NCBI RefSeq assembly: GCF_010389155.1 | Contig: NC_057761.1 | Span: forward strand, 47,292,213 to 47,356,212 | DNA: 64,000 nucleotides | Direction of reading: 5' to 3' | Origin: Erigeron canadensis | Lineage: Eukaryota; Streptophyta; Magnoliopsida; Asterales; Asteraceae | Shown here: positions 10,463 to 21,062 of the stretch, in pieces | Numbering within the stretch: the first letter of the stretch is position 1 | Layout: each line of letters opens with the position of its first letter | The notes under the pieces: model-generated | The model's database searches: none | What the model was told of the DNA's origin: nothing | The model's input: the letters and a program-made list of their open reading frames with translations, nothing else | Position numbers and translations under genes: made by a program

Positions 10463-13334
10463 GAAAGATCTATAATGTTAACATCACAAAAGTGGAGTTG
10501 AAAGCCGTACCCGTGGTTAATAGATTCATGGATGTATTCCCGGTTGACCTACCGGGTTTGCCTCCACCTCGTGAACTCGATTTTCGTATTGATCTTGTCC
10601 CAAACGCTTCCCCTGTGGCCAAAGCGCCCTACCGCTTAGCCATAACCGAAATGCAAGAGTTGGCCGCCCAACTCAAAGAAATCCAAGAAAAGGGTTTCAT
10701 CCGCCCAAGTCATTCACCGTGGGGTGCACCGGTATTGTTTGTCAAAAAGAAAGACGGTTCTTTCCGTATGTGCATCGATTATCGTGAACTAAACAAACTC
10801 ACGGTGAAGAATCGTTATCCCCTTCCAAGGATTGACGATTTATTTGACCGACTCCAAGGTGCTCGTGTCTTTTCAAAGATTGATTTGCGGTTAGGTTACC
10901 ACCAATTACGTGTCCATGAAGATGATATTCCCAAGACGGCCTTTCGTACACGCTATGGGCAGTTTGAATTCACGGTTATGTCTTTTGGGTTGACAAATGC
11001 ACCGGCGGTGTTCATGGACTTGATGAACCAGGTGTGTTCGCCCTACTTGGACCAATTTGCCATTGTCTTTATTGATGACATCCTCATTTATTCTAAATCT
11101 AAAGAAGATCACGCCGAGCATTTGAAGCTAGTATTGGAGCTACTCTGAAAGGAGAAATTGTATGCCAAGTTCTCCAAATGTGAATTTTGGCTTGAAGAGG
11201 TCCACTTTCTTGGTCACGTGGTGAGCAAGGAAGGAATCCATGTGGACCCAAGTAAGGTTGAAACAGTGAAAAATTGGAGACGGCCCGAGACGCCAACCGA
11301 GATTCGCCAATTTCTTGGGTTAGCGGGCTATTATAGAAGATTCTTTGAAAATTTCTCTAAGATTGCCCAACCTCTAACCTTATTGACTCAACGCGAAAGA
11401 AGATTTGATTGGGACGAAAAACAAGAACAAGCATTCCAATTGTTGAAAGACAAGTTGTGTGATGCACCCATTTTAAGCTTGCCCGATGGAGCCGATGATT
11501 TTGTTGTTTATTGCGATGCATCCGGGAAAGGATTGGGTTGTGTCTTAATGCAACGGGGTAAAGTAATTGCTTATGCATCTAGGCAATTGAAGGTGCATGA
11601 GAAGAATTACCCGACACATGACTTGGAGTTGGGAGCGGTTGTATTTGCTTTGAAATGTTAGAGGCATTACTTGTATGGCACTAAAAGTGTGATCTATATT
11701 GATCACAAAAGCCTTCAACACATTTTCGATCAAAGTGAAGTGAATATGAGGCAAAGAAGATGGCTTGAACTTTTTAGTGACTACGATTGTGTTATTTGGT
11801 ATCACCCGGGTAAGGCAAATGTTGTAGCCGATGCGTTGAGCAGGAAAGAACGGATAAAGCCAAGACGAGTTAGAGCCATGAGCCTCACCGTGATAAGGAG
11901 TGTTCGTGACTCCATCATTGAAGCACAAAGATTGGCAACTAGGCCGGAAAACTTCATCAATGAAGCATTACATGGCTTAGAAGAACAATTTGATAGGAAA
12001 GATGATGACGGGTTATACTTTGTTGAAAGGTTATGGATACCCGTTCTTGGCGGGTGGCGGTTAAAATTGATGAATGAAGCTCATAAGTCGGCTAACTCGG
12101 TTCATCCGGGTTCTGACAAGATGTATTTTGGCTTGAGAGACTTGTATTGGTGGCCGGGAATGAAGAAAGACATTGCTAGATATGTTAGTCAATGCCTCAC
12201 TTGCTTACAAGTGAAAGCCGACCACAAGAAATCGCCCGGTTTGCTAGTTCAACCGGCGACACCGAAGTGGAAATGGGAAGAAATTGCCATGGACTTCATC
12301 ACGAAGTTACCTAGAACGAGTCATGGTAAGGACACTATTTGGGTGATAATTGACCGGTTGACTAAGTCGGCTCACTTCTTACCCATCCGGGAAGGCGATA
12401 AATTTGACACCATGGCACGCTTGTACATCAAAGAGGTGGTATCTAAACATGGAGTGCCGATTTCCATCATATCCGATCGGGATCCCCGATATACTTCAAA
12501 GTTTTGGAAGGCGTTCCAAGAAGCATTAGGTACTCAACTCAACATGAGTACGACGTTCCACCCTCAAACCGATGGTCAAACTGAAAGGACGATTCAAACC
12601 CTTGAAGATATGTTACGAGCTTGTGCCATCGATTTTGGTGGCAATTGGGATGCACATTTACCGTTACTTGAATTCTCCTATAATAATAACTATCATGCTA
12701 GCATTGGTATGGCGCCATAAGGCATTGTATGGGAGAGATTGTAGGTCACTGGTAGCTTGGGCGGAAGTTGGTGAAAGCCAACTCATTGGGCCTGAAATCG
12801 TCATTGAAACAACCAAGGTGATCTCGCAAATTAAAGAGAAATTGAGAGTGGCCCGTGAAAGACAAAAGAAGTATGCAAACGTTAGACGACGTCCTCTCAA
12901 ATTCGAGGTTGGTGATTTTGTTTTGTTGAAAGTGTCCCCGTGAAAAGGCGTAGTTCGGTTTGTGAAACGTGGCAAGTTGGGCCCGAGATACATTGGGCCA
13001 TTTAAAATCGTTAAACGAATCGGCCCGGTAGCTTACCGATTAGAACTTCCTCAAAACTTGAGTGGAGTTCATAATGTGTTCCATGTTTGTAATCTTAGGA
13101 AGTGTTTGGCCGATCCAACACTTCACGTGCCTCTTAGAAATTCGGGTCGATAAAACGTTGAAATTTGTAGAGAAGCCGATAGAAATCTTAGAACGGGAAA
13201 CTAGGAAGCTTAAGAACACTCGGTATACACTCGTTAAAGTGAGATGGCGAGCTAGACGTGGACCCGAATTTACTTGGGAACGTGAGGACTCTATGAAGGC
13301 CAAGTATCCTCATTTGTTTGACGAGTCTAGTTAG
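10463..13334 (+). pseudogene. Tekay/Del pol relic: RT, RNase H, integrase, chromo-like end
   Basis: Domains in order: RT (10470-11148) with [29 protein letters not shown] and the catalytic [10 protein letters not shown]; RNase H (about 11470-11850) with [33 protein letters not shown] and [10 protein letters not shown]; integrase (about 12090-12720) with [43 protein letters not shown] and [17 protein letters not shown]; and a C-terminal module with KRGKLGPRYIGPFKI and RGPEFTWERED resembling the chromodomain region of this lineage. Breaks seen: TGA at 11146-11148, TAG at 11659-11661, a small deletion with TAA at 12718-12720, TGA at 12941-12943 and a frame change near 13140. The copy cannot make an intact polyprotein. 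Confidence 0.9.
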
Positions 13335-13373
13335 ATTAGATTTCGGGACGAAATTCCTTTAACGGGGGAATGA

Positions 13374-13506
13374 TGTAACATTCGGAATTTTTATGTGTAA
13401 TTAACGTGAATTAAACTTGATTAATTTTGATTTAAGTCCTTGATTCTTGTGGCTTAATTGATTCTTGACCCGTTGAATCGAACGTGCTAAATGGTTGATT
13501 CTTGTT
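13374..13506 (+). repeat. Truncated 3' LTR of the Tekay-type element
   Basis: It begins TGTAACATTCGG straight after the purine tract and TGA, as expected for this family, and stops after about 130 bp where unrelated pol sequence begins. No 3' terminus or target duplication can be seen. Confidence 0.6.
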
Positions 13507-14509
13507 GCAAAAAAATGCTTTTAAGTGGTCAGATGAAGCCACTTTGGCTTTTGAAGAATTAAAACAGGTTATGACTAATGTTCCGGTTTTGGCATTACCC
13601 AATTTTTCCAAGAAGTTTATAATTGAAACTGATGCCTCAGGTAAGGGAATAGGCGCAGTTTTAATGCAAGATGGGAGGCCAATTGCATTTTACAGCCATG
13701 TGTTGGGTCCTCGTGCTCAATTAAAATCGGTATATGAAAGGGAATTAATGGCAATAGTGTTGGCAATACAAAAGTGGCGACCTTATCTTTTGGTCGAAAA
13801 TTTAGTGTACTAACTAATCAGAAAAGTTTAAAACATTTGTTAGAACAAAGGACTGTACCGGGTGAACATCAAAATTGGATTGCCAAGTTATCTGGTTATG
13901 ACTTTTAAATTAAATATAGACCGGGGAAGGAAAATGGAGTGGCGGATGCGTTATCATAAAGAATAGAAGAAACAGGCTTGTGTATGTTGTGTATGTTGTC
14001 AATTAATACTACTGATTTGGATCCATCTTTGCTATTAATACTTAAGAGTGATCCGGGATTGCTGGATATTATGGACGAATTGACTAAAGGAGCATCTGGG
14101 TATGAAGGTTATAAGGTAAAAGATGGTTTTTTATTTTATAAAGGACGATTGGTATTACCAAAAGGTACACCTTGGATTCAACGTTGGTTCGATGTTGTAC
14201 ATGGGGGGCGTAATGGGTGGTCATGAAGGAACTCAAAAATCATTTCAACGGATAGCTAGGGAATTTTATTGGGAAGGGATGAGACGGGATATAAGTCGTA
14301 TGGTAGCTGAATGTGGAATATGTCAGCGTAACAAGTACTCACATCTATCTCCAGTAGGTTTATTACAACCCTTGGCATTACCATTCAAGATTTGGGAAGA
14401 TTTAATGATGGATTTTGTTGAAGGATTACCTAAGTCAGGAAGGTATAATGTGATTTTGGTGGTCGTTGACAGGTTAAGTAAGGGGGCACATTTTATTGCA
14501 CTTAGATGA
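13507..14509 (+). pseudogene. Chromovirus (Reina-like) pol fragment
   Basis: A second Ty3/gypsy pol piece begins at the RT/RNase H connection ([18 protein letters not shown]). It then shows [34 protein letters not shown] and, after a stop near 13811 and further frame changes, YRPGKENGVADALS-like sequence. The integrase zinc finger (GHEGTQKSFQRIAREFYW, then CGICQRNKYSH) and the first catalytic aspartate region (MMDFVEGLPKSGRYNVILVVVDRLSKGAHF) follow. It ends at a stop at 14507-14509. Both RT and the rest of integrase are missing. It belongs to a different lineage from the preceding Tekay copy. Confidence 0.82.
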
Positions 14510-14882
14510 ATATTAAGGACTAGAAGATAAACTTGGAAAGCTAGAGGACTAAAGCTATGAAGACTGAAACTGGAGGGACTGCTTTTGCATACCTAGAGGC
14601 CTATATATATTCGCTACTGTAGATGGTAGGGTTCTTAACATTCCCTTTCCATTTTATGACTGTTGTCTCTCTTCTTTATTTTTGCAATGTAATATGCTTC
14701 CTTATTTTTGCAATGTAATATGCTGTTGTTGTTCACCAGATTTGGGGGTGTGTTCATCTTATATTTTCTTGTATCAAAACTATCTTTATTACCTATCTTT
14801 AATAATGAATATCACTTTCTATTGTGTTCTTATTGTTGAGTCATCAAGATTAAGATCTATGTTAGGTTCAATTAATTTCTTC
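14510..14882 (+). other. Probable LTR remains or non-coding retroelement sequence
   Basis: The stretch follows the pol fragment and contains a TATA-like CTATATATATTC near 14605, T-rich sequence and a local repeat of TTATTTTTGCAATGTAATATGCT at 14676-14725. This would fit the 3' LTR of the preceding element, but neither end can be defined. No gene is seen. Confidence 0.35.
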
Positions 14883-14958
14883 AATTGGTGATGAAATGAA
14901 TTCTTTCTTGACAGAGTTGAGGCATCTAAAGTATCTGGACTTGAGTAAGAATGATTTT
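14883..14958 (+). pseudogene. Scrap of an LRR receptor-like protein gene
   Basis: About 76 bp closely match the intact receptor gene at 18302-18376. Translated it reads GDEMNSFLTELRHLKYLDLS then KNDF, against GDEVNSSLAKLRHLKYLDLS then GNDF in the intact gene. The match starts and stops abruptly, with retroelement-like sequence on the left and the Harbinger-derived repeats on the right. It is a relic of a tandem paralogue or a captured piece. Confidence 0.8.
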
Positions 14959-14971
14959 TAAAAACAAGCGC

Positions 14972-15211
14972 CTACTCATGCGAAACCGATGACGAATAAT
15001 GGTCGCCAAACTTTGGTTCTTCGACGAAATAATCAAGCATTAGAGTTTCGTGAGCTTTTTCCTGGTAACGTTCAATATACGTTCGAGTTTCGGTTGAGCT
15101 TCCCATGTCATCAAGCGAATCATAAGCAAATTGCAAATAAGGTAGTGTACTACTGGTAGATAACTCGAGAAGGTTGAAGGGAAGAAATAACTCGTCGGAA
15201 GAGGAAGACAT
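14972..15211 (-). pseudogene. HARBI1-like transposase N-terminal fragment, copy 1
   Basis: The 79-codon frame reads MSSSSDELFLPFNL..., then TRTYIERYQEKAHETLMLDYFVEEPKFGDHY. TYIER...HE.L..DYF is the usual N-terminal signature of plant PIF/Harbinger nucleases (HARBI1/ALP1-like). After DHY the frame should continue into an FRRRFRMSR-type motif. That motif is still readable in a shifted frame at 14972-15000, so a small deletion breaks it. The DDE nuclease domain is absent. Confidence 0.78.
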
Positions 15212-15507
15212 TTTTGTGAAACGGTTATGATGTATATAAAATAATTTTAGAGAGTTTTTGAAAGAGTGGTGAATTATTTGATAAAATATGTGTGATATAT
15301 ATAAGTAAAGATTATAGGTATAAACTTTTTATAAATAAAATATGAAAATGAAAGTATGTTTCTCAAAGGCCGCCAAAAATCCATGTGTGAATTCAAATGC
15401 GTACAAACTAATGTCAAACATTCTCTACATTTAATGAATTCAACGTGTTATGCAAGTCAGTTTGTGAAACCAAATGTGTATAAACCAAATTCAACCCAAT
15501 GAAGCGC

Positions 15508-15747
15508 CTACTCATGCGAAACCGATGACGAATAATGGTCGCCAAACTTTGGTTCTTCGACGAAATAATCACGCATTAGAGTTTCGTGAGCTTTTTCCTG
15601 GTAACGTTCAATATACGTTCGAGTTTCGGTTGAGCTTCCCATGTCATCAAGCGAATCATAAGCAAATTGCAAATAAGGTAGTGTACTACTGGTAGATAAC
15701 TCGGGAAGGTTAAAGGGAAGAAATAACTCATCGGAAGAGGAAGACAT
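15508..15747 (-). pseudogene. HARBI1-like transposase N-terminal fragment, copy 2
   Basis: It is the same fragment as copy 1 with a few substitutions (PEL for LEL; MRDYF for MLDYF) and the same frame break after GDHY. The shared break shows that the unit was already defective before it was multiplied. Confidence 0.78.
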
Positions 15748-16034
15748 TTTTGTGAAATGGTTATGATGTATATAAAATAATTTTAGAGAGTTTTTGAAAG
15801 AGTAGTGAATTATTTGATAAAATATGTGATATATATAAGTAAGGATTATATTATAAACTTTTTATAAATAAAATATGAAAATGGAAGTATGTTTCTCAAA
15901 GGCCGCCAAAAATCCATGTGTGAATTCAAATGCGTACAAACTGATGTCAAACATTCTCTACATTTAATGAATTCAACGTGTTATGCAAGTCACTTTGTGA
16001 AACCAAATGTGTATAAACCAAATTCAACCCAACG

Positions 16035-16271
16035 AAGCGCCTACTCATGCGAAACCGATGACGAATAATGGTCGCCAAACTTTGGTTCTTCGACGAAATA
16101 GTCACGCATTAGAGTTTCGTGAGCTTAACGTTCAATATACGTTCGAGTTTCGGTTGAGCTTCCCATGTCATCAAGCGAATCATAAGCAAATTGCAAATAA
16201 GGTAGTGTACTGCTGGTAGATAACTCGGGAAGGTTGAAGGGAAGAAATAAATCATCGGAAGAGGAAGACAT
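16035..16271 (-). pseudogene. HARBI1-like transposase N-terminal fragment, copy 3
   Basis: It starts at the same ATG context (16271). A 9-bp deletion near 16127 removes the codons for YQE and part of K and creates an in-frame TAA directly after TYIER. The rest matches copies 1 and 2. Confidence 0.75.
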
Positions 16272-16561
16272 TTTTGTGAAATGGTTATGATGTATATAAA
16301 ATAATTTTAGAGAGTTTTTGAAAGAGTAGTGAATTATTTGATAAAATATGTGTGATATATATAAGTAAAGATTATAGGTATAAACTTTTTATAAATAAAA
16401 TATGAAAATGGAAGTATGTTTCTCAAAGGCCGCCAAAAATCCATGTGTGAATTCAAATGCGTACAAACTGATATCAAACATTCTCTACATTTAATAAATT
16501 CAACGTGTTATGCAAGTCGGTTTGTGAAACCAAATTTGTACAAACCAAATTCAACCCAATG

Positions 16562-17942
16562 AAGCGGCAGCCATGATTTATTTCGGTTTCATCCAAACCA
16601 ATTGTATACCCGTGTCCACACCTTCCCTCAACTTTCACAAAAAGGGTTGTCATATGTAAGACTCAACACAACTATTTATACTACTTTTGTTGTCTTTTAT
16701 GATGTCATATATCTACTACTTTTAAAAAAACCTTTTTGTCGTCCAACGTGCATTTCAAAATTTCCCGCCTATAAAGACGGGGCAGAAAAATTATTTCGAG
16801 ATTACAAATTTAGAATATTATTCTTATGATTTGTATTTATTCCAAATATTTACTTTTTGATAGGGGCAAAGTTACAAATATATCATTCAATATTTTACTT
16901 TTCCAAAATACCCTCTCTATCTATTCAATATTTACTTAAAATAACTATATTACCATTTCTCTCTACTCAAATCTCAATCAATCATTTTTTTCTCCCTCCT
17001 GCATAAATCGTTTACTCCTCCAATTCATTCAAAATCTTTTATCTCAAAAACCTTACATCGATAAATTATAAAAATTATATGGGTGTTCTTAAAATTTCAT
17101 GCTTTTCCATTAGAGATGTCATTCGATATACTTTCGACAAATTTTTAAATCCTAGGGCGGAGCCCATACGGTTAAGGCATTTGGCTATCACACTCTATGA
17201 CCTATCACACTTTATGAACCCTCACCATCTCACCGCCACACGCAACACGCAAGTACTTGTTCTTGTCTTTTTAATGGATTTCGTATATTAAATACGGAGT
17301 AGTAAGCAAGTCAGACGTTGACCCATATTATTGTCTTTTTAATTTTTAAGTCTTTCATTGACTTCTAAGTCATCAGAAGCTTCGTACTACTTGGTTCTGG
17401 GTCAATAATAACGTACATGTGGGTTTTGGCCCATGCATAATGTGGAAATTCACGAAACCAAGTCTAATCGATTATTGGTTCCGTAAAATATTAAATGACA
17501 AAAACCAAATAAATTATTATTTCAATAAATATAGTCATACTTTTCAAATATTTTTTATTATAAAGGAACAACTACCAAATTGCAAAATTCATGATAAATA
17601 CTCTTTTTCGAAAAAATACTCAATTTGTTTTTTGACTAAAAGTGTTATATGAATATGATCTCAGTTAAGATAGAATAGTCTTTACTCGAAAAAGTTTAAC
17701 TTCTTGGTTTGTAACTCAGCTCGTGGAAAATAACAGAAGCTGCCAGTGCCAATGACTAACGAATCTCAAGTTTAGTTTGTTATATATATAGCCATAGTCC
17801 CATAGTGACTTTTAATTCATTTACAAAATGATTAAAATGTACTAGTTTGTTTCTCATAACAATTAAACCCCATTTTAATTTCCTATTACTATTTCTATTA
17901 TATATACTCGTATATACTAAACTCGGTTGGGGTTGAATCATT
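16562..17942. other. Spacer and promoter region of the receptor gene
   Basis: No gene or recognisable element is seen in this AT-rich 1.4 kb. Short ORFs here lack any family features. A TATA-like tract (TATATATACTCGTATATACT, about 17900-17919) lies 25-45 bp upstream of the receptor ATG and is the best core-promoter candidate. Confidence 0.5.
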
Positions 17943-20900
17943 ATGAATCAGCAGGGCATGGGTTTCCTTCTCACTTTCATTGTCATGCATTTTATTGCAA
18001 CCTTAGATACGTCTTTGGGTGCTAGAAATACAACGGTTTGTTCTGCGCAAGAGAGAAGAGCTCTTCTCATATTCAAGGGAAGTGTCACGGATCAATTTGG
18101 AATGCTCTCATCGTGGATAGGAAATGATTGTTGTCAGTGGGAAGGAGTTCGTTGTGATATTGTCACCGGTAACGTTGTCGGTCTTAGTCTCAGGGGACAT
18201 AATATCTGGAATTCTTACTACTTCCCAGAGTCTTTCCCCAATGATGATGATTCATTAGAACGTGAAGACTACTACTACCCACTCGGAAAAGACTGCTACT
18301 TAATTGGCGATGAGGTGAATTCTTCCTTGGCGAAGTTGAGGCATCTGAAGTATTTGGACTTGAGTGGGAATGATTTCAATAAGGCGATGATCCCTAACTT
18401 CATAGGATCCCTGAAACAGCTTAGTTACCTCAATCTCTCTAATGCGGGTTTTGGTCGAATGATTCCTCCCCACGTCGGAAATCTTTCTAAACTGGAAGTT
18501 CTTGATCTCAGTTCCTCAAAACAAGATCTCTTGGCAGACGACATGGCATGGGTTTTTGGCCTTTCATCGCTCAAGCATCTTGACTTGAGTGGAGTGTATC
18601 TTCTAAAAGCACAAATTAATCTCGACATGGTATTTCACATGATTCCTTCTTTAATTAATGTAAGTTTGAGTCACTGTAGTCTTACTAATGCTCATCTTGG
18701 TCCTCATCTCAATTCAAGTTCAAAACTTCCCAACATCCGACGCCTAGATCTTAGCAAGAATTATTTCAAAGCGAAAGAACTGCTTGTTTTTCTTCAAAAC
18801 ATGACTTCCCTCGAATTCCTTGATCTTTCAAATTCTGATTTTAATCTTGCGGGGAACCTTGCAAACTTGCTAAACATGATCCCATTTGTATCCGAGTTGC
18901 ACATGTCGCATTGTCAACTTCAAAACGAGCATCTATCCACTACTCATCTTAATATAAGTACCCTTTCTAACATCCAACACCTGGATCTTAGCTCGAATTC
19001 AATTGAAGGACACTTTCCGTCTTTTTTAACAAGCATGACTTCCCTAAGAGTCCTTAATATTCGCATAAACTTTCTCAAATCATCTATTCCTGTCATGCCT
19101 AAACTTCAAAAGCTTGACATTTCTAGTAATTACTTCATGGACGTCGAGCATGTTGGAATTTGGAGACATTGTCACCTGAAAGAATTGAGGGTGTCGAAGA
19201 ACAATTTAGGAGAAGAAATTATCGGTCCATCAAAAAACATATCTGAATGTTCCCAATATGCTTTGGAGGTGTTGCATTTAGATCATAATCAGTTAATTGG
19301 TTCAATTCCAAAATCTATGACAAGACTGACCAATTTAAGAGTATTGGATCTCTCGTCAAACAGACTGACAGGTTTAATCCCCGTATCTCTGGGGAGATTA
19401 TTAGCATTAGAAGTACTAGATCTATCTTCAAACCAATTAAATGGGACGATTCCAATCACATTTAGGCAGCTCAGTAAAATCAACTTTCTAAATGTGTCTG
19501 ATAACAACTTAGAAGGAACAGTTACTGAAGCCCATTTTGCTAATCTGTCGATGTTGAAGTCTTTGGACATGAGTGATAACATCAACGTGAGTTTATACCT
19601 TTTACCTGATTGGATGCCTCCATTCCAGTTGAGAACTATTCGACTCAAATCTTGCAATATATGTTGTGAATTTCCTCGTTGGCTTCAAACTCAAAGTGAG
19701 CTTAAGATGCTAGTATTGTCTAATACTACTATTACAGGACCACTTCCTTCATGGCTTCTAAAGATGCCCATCATTCCACACTTAGATCTCTCTCACAACA
19801 AACTCCGCGGACCATTAATAAATCTTCCTACCGACCCCCCTTTCAGCGGGTTTCAAGATAGATATAAAGGATCACTACTTCTGCGGGATAACCTTTTCAA
19901 TGGGACAATCCCGGAGTTGTTGTGCAGAAGGACAGCTCTGGAAGTTCTTGAACTTTCCGGAAATAGGTTAGCCGGGGAAATTCCTAAATGTCTAAAGAAT
20001 CTGAAAAAGTTGCGTGCTATGGCATTTAGTTCAAATGAGCTATCTGGTGTCATTCCTGCTTCTATTGGTGATAATTCATTATTGTCATGGTTACATTTGA
20101 ATAACAATAGTTTTACTGGAGAGTTACCTCAAGAGTTGAGGAATTTACAAGACCTTTGGATCTTAGATTTGGGTGATAATAATATTTCTGGAAGGATACC
20201 TGAATGGATCGCAGAACTTACAGAATTGATGGCTCTGAGGTTACATAAGAATAACTTCACTGAAAGAATTCCTTCCTCTTTGTGCAATATACCATGTCTC
20301 CAAATTTTGGATGTTGGCCAAAACAGCTTAAGTGGACTCATCCCTGGTTGTCTCGGAAGACTTCCAGGGATGATAAATGCTCAAAACTGTCGTCATCATA
20401 TCTATTCTGAAGAAAAATTGATGCAGGGTGTGAAAAGAATTATAAGCACCTATTCAAGTATATTGCTGTTTCTGTCTAGCATTGACCTTTCAAGCAATCA
20501 ACTGGTTGGACAGATACCTGAAGAGCTAACAGCTCTTTCTGTGTTATCAAATCTCAATTTGTCTAGTAATTATCTAAGTGGGAGTATTCCAGATAATATT
20601 GAAAACTTGAAGAGTTTGGAGTCTCTTGATTTCTCAGACAACGAGTTGACCGGGATGATCCCTCAAAGCCTGTCTAAATTGGTGTTTTTGGGCTATCTGA
20701 ATATGTCACACAACAACTTGTCAGGACCAATTCCAACAGGGCCTCAATTGCAGACCTTCAATGAATCATCATACGCTGATAACGGAGATCTATGTGGTAT
20801 TCCACTGCCAAAGACTTGTCCCACAACAACCAAAAACTATGACCAAAAAGTTGATCAGCCAAAGAAGAAGGCATGGTTTCATCAGTGGGACATAATGTCA

Positions 20901-21062
20901 GGTTTTGCAACAGGTTTTTGTGGGGTTATTGGAGTTCTGTTGATCAACAAGACTTGGAGACGAGAGTTTTACAGGTTTGCCGACTTAATCATGGACCAGA
21001 TATATGTTGCGGTGGCAATAAAAGTGAACAAGATAAAGAGACGAAGAGAAGCCGCCGCCTAG
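17943..21062 (+). CDS. LRR receptor-like protein (EIX2-type), intronless
   Basis: This 1039-residue cell-surface receptor lacks a kinase domain. In order: signal peptide (1-27, ending SLGA); LRRNT domain with QERRALLIFKGSVTD and the cysteine motif DCCQWEGVRC (62-71); a long series of plant-type extracellular LRRs (LxxLxxLxLSxNxLxGxIP) from about residue 95; an island-like non-LRR segment around RHHIYSEEKLMQGVKR; four C-terminal LRRs ending PQLQTFNESSYADNGDLCG; a membrane span (about 985-1002, with GFATGFCGVIGVLL); and a short basic tail. The tail holds YVAV (1021-1024), a Yxx-hydrophobic sorting motif like that of the xylanase receptor Eix2. Such proteins sense apoplastic microbial or damage ligands and signal through SOBIR1/BAK1-type partners. 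The ligand cannot be predicted. The frame is intact, so the gene is probably functional. Confidence 0.93.
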   Translation: MNQQGMGFLLTFIVMHFIATLDTSLGARNTTVCSAQERRALLIFKGSVTDQFGMLSSWIGNDCCQWEGVRCDIVTGNVVGLSLRGHNIWNSYYFPESFPNDDDSLEREDYYYPLGKDCYLIGDEVNSSLAKLRHLKYLDLSGNDFNKAMIPNFIGSLKQLSYLNLSNAGFGRMIPPHVGNLSKLEVLDLSSSKQDLLADDMAWVFGLSSLKHLDLSGVYLLKAQINLDMVFHMIPSLINVSLSHCSLTNAHLGPHLNSSSKLPNIRRLDLSKNYFKAKELLVFLQNMTSLEFLDLSNSDFNLAGNLANLLNMIPFVSELHMSHCQLQNEHLSTTHLNISTLSNIQHLDLSSNSIEGHFPSFLTSMTSLRVLNIRINFLKSSIPVMPKLQKLDISSNYFMDVEHVGIWRHCHLKELRVSKNNLGEEIIGPSKNISECSQYALEVLHLDHNQLIGSIPKSMTRLTNLRVLDLSSNRLTGLIPVSLGRLLALEVLDLSSNQLNGTIPITFRQLSKINFLNVSDNNLEGTVTEAHFANLSMLKSLDMSDNINVSLYLLPDWMPPFQLRTIRLKSCNICCEFPRWLQTQSELKMLVLSNTTITGPLPSWLLKMPIIPHLDLSHNKLRGPLINLPTDPPFSGFQDRYKGSLLLRDNLFNGTIPELLCRRTALEVLELSGNRLAGEIPKCLKNLKKLRAMAFSSNELSGVIPASIGDNSLLSWLHLNNNSFTGELPQELRNLQDLWILDLGDNNISGRIPEWIAELTELMALRLHKNNFTERIPSSLCNIPCLQILDVGQNSLSGLIPGCLGRLPGMINAQNCRHHIYSEEKLMQGVKRIISTYSSILLFLSSIDLSSNQLVGQIPEELTALSVLSNLNLSSNYLSGSIPDNIENLKSLESLDFSDNELTGMIPQSLSKLVFLGYLNMSHNNLSGPIPTGPQLQTFNESSYADNGDLCGIPLPKTCPTTTKNYDQKVDQPKKKAWFHQWDIMSGFATGFCGVIGVLLINKTWRREFYRFADLIMDQIYVAVAIKVNKIKRRREAAA

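Larger units (their letters stand above)
9722..13506 (+). mobile_element. Tekay/Del-type chromovirus (Ty3/gypsy), internally deleted
   Basis: The piece consists of an LTR-like segment (9722-10462), a pol region (10463-13334), a purine tract AACGGGGGAA (13361-13370) and the first 130 bp of a 3' LTR starting TGTAACATTCGG at 13374. The pol sequence closely follows the Tekay/Del pattern ([16 protein letters not shown], then [16 protein letters not shown] and GPEFTWERED). Gag and protease are absent. The left LTR lacks its beginning, where the neighbouring element's LTR ends at 9721, which suggests that element inserted into this LTR. The 3' LTR is cut off at about 13506 by another retroelement fragment. 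Confidence 0.82.
14966..16561 (-). repeat. Three tandem 527-536 bp units derived from a HARBI1-like gene
   Basis: Units start at 14966, 15502 and 16035 (lengths about 536, 533 and 527 bp) and are nearly identical. On the minus strand each holds an AT-rich promoter-like region, a leader and an ORF starting MSSSSD. The end of the array is marked by AATGAAGCGGCAG at 16559-16571, where the sequence departs from the AAGCGCCTAC found at the unit junctions. Unit 3 has a 9-bp deletion. Confidence 0.92.

Noticed and set aside
17079..17291. 70-codon ORF upstream of the receptor gene
   Set aside because: No recognisable family, AT-rich composition like the spacer, no promoter or splice context.
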